This document shows, one piece after another, positions 6,919-11,998 of a DNA stretch of 11,998 nt. Made by a program: the position numbers and the translations under genes. The DNA is from DATGKR01 sp035294565 (GTDB taxonomy: Bacteria; Actinomycetota; Acidimicrobiia; Acidimicrobiales; Palsa-688). The stretch lies in the NCBI GenBank assembly GCA_035294565.1, contig DATGKR010000104.1, positions 1 through 11,998 on the forward strand. Direction: 5' to 3'. The notes beneath the pieces were generated by a model. The model was given only the letters and a program-made list of their open reading frames with translations. It did not search any database and was not told the origin of the DNA. Position 1 is the stretch's first letter. The number at the start of each line of letters is the position of its first letter.

Positions 6919-9548
6919 ACCTGCAGGGCGCGGCGGACCTGTTCGAGGGCCTCGTCGAGGCGGCTCGGGTCGCGCCCGCCGGCCATCGCCTGCTCGGGGT
7001 TGCGCCCCCCTCCCCCACCTCCCACGGTCCGGGCCGCGGGGGAGATCAGCTCGGGGGCGCTCGGCGACGCCCCCTTCTCCACGACGGCGACGAGGGAAGC
7101 TTTCTCGCCGTCGGGGCTCCCGCCTAGCACCACCGCCCGGAACCCGCCGATCTGGCGAACCTGGGCGGCCAGCTCGCGCAGCTGGTCCGGGCCGAGCCCG
7201 TCGACCCGGGCGACGACGCTGCCGTCAGCGGCTTCTGCGGCGATCGCCCGCGCCCGCCCGGCGAGTGCGGCCTGCTCCGCCTTCTTGAGCCTCGCCTCCA
7301 GCTCGCGCACCTCGGCCAGCTTGCGCTCCACGGCGGTGGTCAGCTCGTCGGGGGTCGCCCGCAGCAGCGACGCCGTCTCGGCGACGAGCTTCTCGGTCCG
7401 ACGGAGCCGGTCGAGGGTGGCGGTCCCGGTCGTCGCCTCTATCCGCCTCAGGTTCGACCCGATCGAACCTTCGGAGACGATCTCGAACGGGCCGATCTGG
7501 CCGAGGCGCTCGACGTGGGTGCCCCCGCAGAGCTCCACCGACTCGCTGCCGGCGCGCACGACCCGCACCTCCTCCCCGTACTTCTCCTCGAAGAAGGCGA
7601 TCGCCCCCGCAGCGTCGGCCTCCGCCTTGGGCATGACTGTGACGACCACGTCCTCGTCGGCGAGGACCGCCGCGTTGACCAAATCCTCGACCGCGGCCAC
7701 CTGCTCGGGTGTCATGGCCCCGTAGTGGGTGAAGTCGAACCGGAGACGCTCGGGGGCGACGAGGGAGCCCTGCTGCTTCACGTGCTCGCCCAGCACCTGG
7801 CGCAGCGCCCAGTGGACCAGGTGGGTGCCGGTGTGGTTGCGGCGGATCGCCGCCCGCCTCGCGGCGTCCACCGCCGCCCTCGCGGTCTGGCCCTCCTCGA
7901 TCGATCCGCTTTCGAGGCGGGCGAGGTGGCGGACGAGCCCGGGAAGGGCGTAGGTGGTGTCCTCGACCACGGCCACGCCCGTGGCCGTCTCGACGCGGCC
8001 GGTGTCGCCCACCTGGCCGCCGCCTTCGGCGTAGAAGGGCGTGCTCGCCAGGAAGATCTCGATCCTGTCGCCCCGCTCGACGACGGCTGTCACCGTCGTT
8101 GTGGCGCTCAGATCGGTGTACCCCACGAAGCGTGTCGGCCCCGAGTCGTCGAGGATACGCCGGTACACCTCGGCGTCGTCGCCGGTGGGGGCGCGCCGCC
8201 CGGCCCGCTGGGACTGCTCCCGCTGGCGCCGCATGGCCGCCTCGAAACCCGCCTCGTCGACCGTCGCCCCCCGCTCGGCGGCGATCTCGCGGGTCAGCTC
8301 GATGGGAAAACCGTGGGTGTCGTGCAGGCGGAAGGCGGCCTCGCCGGAAACGACCTTCGCGCCGTCGGTTCTCGAGCCGGGCCCACGCCCGACTTCGGGT
8401 GCGGCTCCGGTGCCGCCCTGCGCGAGTTCCGCCTCGAGCATCGACAGGCCCGCACGCAGCGTCGCCCGGAACCTCGCCTCCTCCCGGGCGGCGACGTCGG
8501 CGATGTACCCCACCGAGCGCGCCAGCTCGGGGTAGGCGTCGGCCATGACCGACACGCAGGAGGAGACCAGCTCGGCGGCGACCGGCTTGTCTACCCCGAG
8601 ACTGAACGCCTGGCGGACAGCCCGGCGGATCAGGCGACGCAGCACGTAGCCCCGGTCCTCGTTGGAGGGGAAGACGCCGTCGTTGATCAGGAAGGTCGTC
8701 GAGCGGGTGTGGTCGGCGAGGATGCGCAGGGCCACGTCCACCTCTGCGTCCTCGCCGTAGCGCCGGCCGGTGAGCCTCTCGGCGGTTGCGATGAGCGGGC
8801 GGAGCACGTCGGTCTCCCATACCGACGGCACGTCCTGGAGGAGCATCAGCACCCGCTCGAGGCCGGCGCCGGTATCCACGTTCTTCTTCGGCAGCGGCTC
8901 CAGGGTGCCGTCGGCCTGGCGGTCGTACTGCATGAACACCAGGTTCCACAGCTCCACGTAGCGCTCCGGTCCGCCTCCCCCGCCGGGCCCCCCCGCCCGG
9001 CCGTACTCGGGGCCGCGGTCGTAGTAGAGCTCCGAGTCCGGCCCGCAGGGACCGGTGTCTCCCATCTCCCAGAAGTTGTCCTCGTCGCCGAGCCGCTGGA
9101 TCCTCCCGGCAGGGATGCCGATCGTGTCCCGCCATATCTGCTCGGCCTCGTCGTCCTTCTCGTGGACGCTGACCCAGATGCGGTCCCCGTCGAAGCCGAG
9201 CGGGCCGGTGAACAGCTCCCACGCCAGGACGATCGCCCCTTCTTTGAAGTAGTCGCCGAAGCTCCAGTTGCCCAGCATCTCGAAGAAGGTGAGGTGGCGG
9301 GTGGTCCGGCCGACCTGCTCTATGTCGTCGTGCTTGCCGCGAATGCGGACGCACTTTTGGATGCTCGTCGCCCGCAGGTAGGGGGCCGGCTCCTCCCCGA
9401 GGATGTAGGGGATGAACTGGTTCATGCCGGCGTTGGTGAACAGTGGCGCGCGGGGGTGGTGCGGTATCAGGCCCGCCGAGGGGACCAGAGTGTGGCCCCT
9501 GGCGACGAAGAAGTCCGTGAAGGCACGGCGCAGGTCGTTGGCGTGCAT
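6915..9548 (-). CDS. alaS: Alanine--tRNA ligase
   Basis: 877 residues (E. coli has 875-876). Class II synthetase that charges tRNA-Ala and edits mischarged Ser/Gly. Aminoacylation core at 1 to about 460: TNAGMNQF at 38-45, TFFEMLGNWSFGD at 87-99, GDTGPCGP at 163-170 and the class II ADHTRS region at 278-283. The editing domain has the zinc ligands His572 and His576 (HTGTH) and Cys674 and His678 (CGGTH). A coiled coil at about 715-770 and a C-Ala domain ending in a Gly-rich GGGGGGRNPEQAMAGGRD follow. Two glycine-rich insertions, at 183-193 and about 378-397, are longer than I expect. The frame is open to 9605, but ATG at 9548 (MHANDLRRAF) is the family start and has GGTGAGG just upstream. It lies 78 nt after the DUF6167-like gene. 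Confidence 0.98.
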   Translation of the reverse strand: MHANDLRRAFTDFFVARGHTLVPSAGLIPHHPRAPLFTNAGMNQFIPYILGEEPAPYLRATSIQKCVRIRGKHDDIEQVGRTTRHLTFFEMLGNWSFGDYFKEGAIVLAWELFTGPLGFDGDRIWVSVHEKDDEAEQIWRDTIGIPAGRIQRLGDEDNFWEMGDTGPCGPDSELYYDRGPEYGRAGGPGGGGGPERYVELWNLVFMQYDRQADGTLEPLPKKNVDTGAGLERVLMLLQDVPSVWETDVLRPLIATAERLTGRRYGEDAEVDVALRILADHTRSTTFLINDGVFPSNEDRGYVLRRLIRRAVRQAFSLGVDKPVAAELVSSCVSVMADAYPELARSVGYIADVAAREEARFRATLRAGLSMLEAELAQGGTGAAPEVGRGPGSRTDGAKVVSGEAAFRLHDTHGFPIELTREIAAERGATVDEAGFEAAMRRQREQSQRAGRRAPTGDDAEVYRRILDDSGPTRFVGYTDLSATTTVTAVVERGDRIEIFLASTPFYAEGGGQVGDTGRVETATGVAVVEDTTYALPGLVRHLARLESGSIEEGQTARAAVDAARRAAIRRNHTGTHLVHWALRQVLGEHVKQQGSLVAPERLRFDFTHYGAMTPEQVAAVEDLVNAAVLADEDVVVTVMPKAEADAAGAIAFFEEKYGEEVRVVRAGSESVELCGGTHVERLGQIGPFEIVSEGSIGSNLRRIEATTGTATLDRLRRTEKLVAETASLLRATPDELTTAVERKLAEVRELEARLKKAEQAALAGRARAIAAEAADGSVVARVDGLGPDQLRELAAQVRQIGGFRAVVLGGSPDGEKASLVAVVEKGASPSAPELISPAARTVGGGGGGRNPEQAMAGGRDPSRLDEALEQVRRALQV

Positions 9549-9626
9549 GAGCCTCACCAGCCTACGGGCTCGCCGGTCGGTGCCGCCTGGTGGGGAACCG
9601 CCCAACGCCCCGGCTCGCGCCGTTGT

Positions 9627-9839
9627 TCAGCGGGCCCGCTCGCCTCGCAGCTCGGCTTCGCGTTCGCGCATGGCGATACGCCCTTCGGCCAGGGCGTCGC
9701 GAGCCCGGGCCGCTGTCGCCGCGGCGAGGCCCGCCGGACGGTAGCGGTCGGCGGCCTCCCTGGCCTTGCGGCGAAGCCAGAACGAGGCGCCGAACCCGAG
9801 CGCCAGCCCCGTCGTCAGCCACCTGATGCGCTTGAGCAT
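9627..9839 (-). CDS. Small DUF6167-like membrane protein upstream of alaS
   Basis: 70 residues. An N-terminal Met-Leu-Lys-Arg start and one hydrophobic segment (about 7-22, WLTTGLALGFGASFWL) are followed by a basic, Ala/Arg-rich amphipathic tail ending AMREREAELRGERAR. The pattern resembles the DUF6167 family, which in Streptomyces sits at the same place between a DUF948 gene and alaS; the AMxEREAEL tail is the best match. Likely anchored in the cytoplasmic membrane with the tail in the cytoplasm. ATG at 9839 has GCAGG 5 nt upstream and begins 9 nt after the preceding stop. Function unknown. Family assignment rests on remembered pattern and position, not on a search. Confidence 0.7.
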   Translation of the reverse strand: MLKRIRWLTTGLALGFGASFWLRRKAREAADRYRPAGLAAATAARARDALAEGRIAMREREAELRGERAR

Positions 9840-9848
9840 CGAAACCTG

Positions 9849-10244
9849 CTAGCCGGCCCGCCGGAAGCGCCGGCCCGCGCGTGCCGTGCCTGCGCCGAAG
9901 GCGAGAACCTTGATCAGCGGGGTCGCGAGGGCCGCGTGCGCCAGCCTGGACGCAGAGCCGACGGTCTGGGTGATCGCCTCGGCCGAGCCGACCAGGTCGT
10001 CCACGCGGGCCAGCTCGCCACGTGCGCGGAGGATCGTGTCCTCGGCGGCGCCGAGCACGGCCGAGGCGTGGTCAGCCAACTCGTCGGCGAGCGCTCGCAG
10101 CTCCCGGGCGCTGCGCCGCAGGGAAACGGCGGCTGCCAGGAGCGTCATGACCACGGCCGCCGACACGGCCGCCACTGCGATCGCCAAGCCGTCCAAGGCC
10201 AGCGAGCATACCGAGTCGTCCGTCCGGCACCAGCCGGCCCACAA
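9849..10244 (-). CDS. DUF948-like single-pass membrane protein
   Basis: 131 residues from a TTG at 10244. A hydrophobic segment at about 19-41 (GLAIAVAAVSAAVVMTLLAA) is followed by a helical stretch, LRRSARELRALADELADHAS, and a further helix containing VDDLVGSAEAITQTVGSASR. It ends in a hydrophobic patch (LATPLIKVLAFGAG) and a basic tail, TARAGRRFRRAG. This layout is that of DUF948 proteins, which precede a DUF6167 gene and alaS in actinobacteria. The start is uncertain: TTG at 10196 would begin directly before the membrane helix and would remove a 16-residue leader (WAGWCRTDDSVCSLA). Neither start has a good ribosome binding site. It lies 18 nt after yqgE. The molecular role is unknown; a membrane-tethered coiled-coil scaffold is a guess. 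Confidence 0.75.
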   Translation of the reverse strand: MWAGWCRTDDSVCSLALDGLAIAVAAVSAAVVMTLLAAAVSLRRSARELRALADELADHASAVLGAAEDTILRARGELARVDDLVGSAEAITQTVGSASRLAHAALATPLIKVLAFGAGTARAGRRFRRAG

Positions 10245-10262
10245 CCGCCCGTCTACAGCTTC

Positions 10263-10856
10263 TCAGTTGGCCGAGGGGTCATCGGGGTAGTAGGCGACGA
10301 ACCTCAAAGGTCCCCGCTGGCGGCGGAGCACCCGCTTCCAGAGCTTCTCCGGCTCGGCGAAGAACGGGTCGTCCCCCTCGGCGTCGACCACCCACCACGC
10401 GCCGGCGGCGATCTCGCCCTCCAGCTGGCCGGCCGCCCAGCCGGCGTAGCCGGCGAACACCCGCACCTCGCTGAGCAGACCCGACAACGCTCCAGGATCC
10501 GAGTCGAGGTCGAGCGTCCCCACGTGGCTGGTCAGCGGCTTGAACGCCTGGTCACCTCCAGGCGACGTGGTCGCTGCGTCCGGAAGGCCGAAACCGCTGG
10601 ATCGGGCCAGGCAGATGACCGCCTGGCGCTGGACTGGCCCGCCGACGAACACGACCCGGGGTTCGGCGGCGAGATGGCGCCACTGGGGTAGCGGCGAGGC
10701 GACCTCCATCCGGCTGGGCCGGTTCAGCACCAGGCCTAGGGCGCCGTCGCGTTCGTTGTAGGCGACCAGCAGTACGACCGTCCGGTCGAAGTTGGGGTCG
10801 GGCAGCAGCGGGTTGGCGACGAGGAGGCGTCCGGCGCGCAGCTGGCCCTGGTCCAC
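10263..10856 (-). CDS. yqgE: YqgE/AlgH family protein
   Basis: 197 residues, close to the family's usual 185-200. Conserved features in order: LRAGRLLVANPLLPDPNFDR at 6-25, GALGLVLNRP at 38-47, FVGGPVQ at 70-76, RVFAGYAGWAAGQLEGEI at 132-149, AWWVV at 153-157, LWKRVL at 172-177, and the typical end YYPDDPSAN. The biochemical function of YqgE/AlgH proteins is not established. E. coli YqgE lies next to the RuvX homologue YqgF, and here the two are five genes apart within one run. The frame stays open far upstream to 11933, but that extension runs antisense to the dehydrogenase; the GTG at 10856 places the start six residues before the first conserved strand. No clear Shine-Dalgarno precedes it. 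It is the first gene of the long minus-strand run. Confidence 0.93.
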   Translation of the reverse strand: MDQGQLRAGRLLVANPLLPDPNFDRTVVLLVAYNERDGALGLVLNRPSRMEVASPLPQWRHLAAEPRVVFVGGPVQRQAVICLARSSGFGLPDAATTSPGGDQAFKPLTSHVGTLDLDSDPGALSGLLSEVRVFAGYAGWAAGQLEGEIAAGAWWVVDAEGDDPFFAEPEKLWKRVLRRQRGPLRFVAYYPDDPSAN

Positions 10857-11033
10857 TCGATTAGCTTGCCACCGGGAGCCGGGCGTCTGAGCCCGCCCCT
10901 TACCCGAGGGAAGGAAAACGGATCCTCCGATGACCAGGACACGATCAGGAGACCGGGCCGGGGCGCCCACCCACCCCCACGGCCGGCGCGTGAGAGCCGG
11001 GACGCGGGCCGCCGAGCGTGGATGGAGCCGACG
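10857..11033. promoter_or_regulatory. Divergent intergenic region between yqgE and the dehydrogenase
   Basis: This 177-bp spacer separates two divergently transcribed genes and must hold promoters for both, unless the dehydrogenase starts a little upstream at the in-frame ATG at 11022. I found no convincing -35/-10 pair on either strand. It holds a short pairing, GGGCG with CGCCC (about 10881-10898, 5 bp), and a GGATCC palindrome (about 10920-10925). No open frame in it looks like a gene. Confidence 0.35.
11024..11027 (+). promoter_or_regulatory. Ribosome binding site deciding the dehydrogenase start
   Basis: GGAG lies 6 nt before the GTG at 11034. It overlaps the alternative ATG at 11022, which itself has no purine-rich site upstream. 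This favours the GTG, which also gives the KAVTVVP N-terminus I associate with this family. Confidence 0.55.
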
Positions 11034-11998
11034 GTGAAGGCGGTGACGGTGGTCCCCTTGAAGGCCGGCTCGGTGGAGCTCACCGACCTGCCCGAGCCAC
11101 CCGAGTCGGACGGCCCGGTTCTCGTGCGCACCCGTGACGTCGGCGTGTGCGGCACCGACCTGGAGATCATCTCCGGGGAGTACGGCTGGGCGCCGCCGGG
11201 CGAGGAACGGCTCGCCATCGGCCACGAGTCGCTCGGCGAGGTGCTCGAGGCGCCCGACGGCGGCGAGCTGTCCGCCGGGGACCTGGTGGTGGCCATCGTC
11301 CGGCGCCCGGACCCGGTGCCCTGCCCCAACTGCGCCGCCGGCGAGTGGGACATGTGCCGCAACGGCCAGTACACCGAGTGGGGGATCAAGCAGCACCACG
11401 GCTACGCCCGCGAGCGCTACCGGATCACGCCGGACTTCGCCGTCAAGGTCGACCCGTCCCTCGGCGACCTGGGAGTGCTGCTCGAGCCGACAACGGTTGT
11501 CGCCAAAGCGTGGGACCACGTCGAGCGGATCGGCCGGCGCTCGGAGTGGGAGCCCAAGACGGTGCTGGTCACCGGCGCCGGGCCGATCGGCCTGCTGGCC
11601 GCCCTGCTCGGCGTCCAGCGGGGCCTGGAGGTGCACGTCCTCGACCAGGTGACCGAGGGCCTCAAGCCCGACCTGGTCACGGCCCTCGGGGCCACCTACC
11701 ACCACGGCGACGTCGCCGGCACTGGGGTCGAGCCGGACGTGGCGATCGAGTGCACCGGCGTCGCCCAGCTCGTCTTCGACCTGATGGACCACTCCGGGGC
11801 CAACGGCATCGTGTGCCTCACCGGCGTGTCGTCGGGCGGCCGGGACCTGTCGGTCGACGTGGGGATGCTCAACCGGCGGATGGTGCTGGAGAACGACGTG
11901 GTGTTCGGTTCGGTCAACGCCAACCGCCGCCACTACGAGGCCGGCGCCAAAGCGCTGGCCGACGCGGACAAAGGGTGGCTCTCGCGCCTGGTCACCCG
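11034..11998 (+). CDS. Zinc-dependent medium-chain dehydrogenase, probable glucose 1-dehydrogenase (3' end cut by window)
   Basis: 321 codons are visible and the frame is open to the edge. Expected to oxidise D-glucose to gluconolactone with NAD(P)+, as in non-phosphorylative sugar catabolism. Catalytic-zinc residues: Cys39 (GVCGTD), His64 and Glu65 (GHESLG), and probably Glu151 (LLEPTTVV). The coenzyme domain has GAGPIG at 181-186, with Asp204 at the end of the second strand favouring NAD+ over NADP+. Similarity to archaeal glucose dehydrogenases is seen in RRPDPVPC, in the GQYTEWGIKQHHGY stretch at 111-124, and in GSVNANRRHY at 292-301. The structural-zinc lobe shows Cys97, Cys100 and Cys108, with Pro where the first Cys of the usual four would be. 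GTG at 11034 (MKAVTVVP-type start) has GGAG 6 nt upstream; ATG at 11022, four codons earlier, is possible but lacks a site. Another sugar or polyol substrate remains possible. Confidence 0.8.
   Translation, partial: MKAVTVVPLKAGSVELTDLPEPPESDGPVLVRTRDVGVCGTDLEIISGEYGWAPPGEERLAIGHESLGEVLEAPDGGELSAGDLVVAIVRRPDPVPCPNCAAGEWDMCRNGQYTEWGIKQHHGYARERYRITPDFAVKVDPSLGDLGVLLEPTTVVAKAWDHVERIGRRSEWEPKTVLVTGAGPIGLLAALLGVQRGLEVHVLDQVTEGLKPDLVTALGATYHHGDVAGTGVEPDVAIECTGVAQLVFDLMDHSGANGIVCLTGVSSGGRDLSVDVGMLNRRMVLENDVVFGSVNANRRHYEAGAKALADADKGWLSRLVT

Noticed and set aside
9549..9605. 19-residue N-terminal extension of AlaS
   Set aside because: The extension is Gly/Arg-rich and has no family counterpart, while the ATG at 9548 gives the usual AlaS N-terminus and has a purine-rich site upstream.
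7515..10691. A 1058-codon open frame on the plus strand, opposite alaS, the two small membrane genes and yqgE
   Set aside because: It crosses five well-supported minus-strand genes, its translation is rich in Gly/Arg/His/Val with no recognisable domain, and long antisense frames are expected in GC-rich coding DNA.
10857..11033. Leaderless promoter for yqgE from the AAGCTAATCGA stretch before its GTG
   Set aside because: The stretch does not match a TANNNT -10 element at the right distance, so the call would be guesswork.
10857..11933. Upstream extension of the yqgE frame
   Set aside because: It runs antisense to the dehydrogenase and has shadow-like composition; the YqgE family starts only a few residues before the first conserved strand, which fits the GTG at 10856.
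1..11998. CRISPR array, insertion sequence, prophage, tRNA or rRNA genes
   Set aside because: No regularly spaced repeats, terminal inverted repeats, transposase or phage motifs, or tRNA-like cloverleaf sequences were seen on reading both strands; nearly all of the window is taken up by conserved genes.

Overview
The window is strongly GC-rich, densely packed bacterial DNA. It reads as the chromosome of an actinomycete-type bacterium. The gene order yqgE - DUF948-like - DUF6167-like - alaS - ruvX - mltG - aroE, all on the minus strand, resembles a core neighbourhood I know from Actinomycetota. Type IV pilus motor genes attached to that block point to a piliated, deep-branching class such as Acidimicrobiia, Thermoleophilia or Rubrobacteria rather than to Streptomyces or Mycobacterium. 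That placement is inference from gene content and order; no rRNA or other marker is present.

Layout from right to left, in the direction of transcription of most genes. On the plus strand from about 11034 to the right edge is a truncated zinc-dependent medium-chain dehydrogenase that looks like a glucose 1-dehydrogenase. A 177-bp divergent spacer (10857-11033) separates it from a long minus-strand run. That run begins with yqgE (10263-10856), a DUF948-like membrane protein (9849-10244) and a 70-residue DUF6167-like membrane protein (9627-9839). It continues with alanyl-tRNA synthetase (6915-9548), the Holliday-junction-resolvase-fold protein RuvX (6490-6918), the lytic transglycosylase MltG (5391-6500) and shikimate dehydrogenase (4552-5415). 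alaS/ruvX, ruvX/mltG and mltG/aroE overlap by 4, 11 and 25 nt, so these four are probably co-transcribed and translationally coupled.

After aroE comes a 116-bp gap with a perfect 7-bp-stem hairpin and the best Shine-Dalgarno sequence in the window. This marks the start of a pilus motor group: a DUF4388/PATAN-domain protein (3356-4435), the extension ATPase PilB (1616-3343) and the retraction ATPase PilT (7-1566). PilT ends in a TGATG overlap with the start codon of a further gene at the left edge, most likely the platform protein pilC.

The central block combines translation (AlaS), DNA/RNA metabolism (RuvX), cell-wall glycan termination (MltG) and aromatic amino acid synthesis (AroE). The pilus block holds the two opposing motors plus a putative regulator. 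The most interesting points are the PATAN-domain protein placed directly upstream of both motors, with a repeated helix and a distinctive C-terminal tail, and a PilT carrying a full PilB-like N-terminal domain that textbook PilT proteins lack. I saw no CRISPR array, insertion sequence, prophage gene, tRNA or rRNA.
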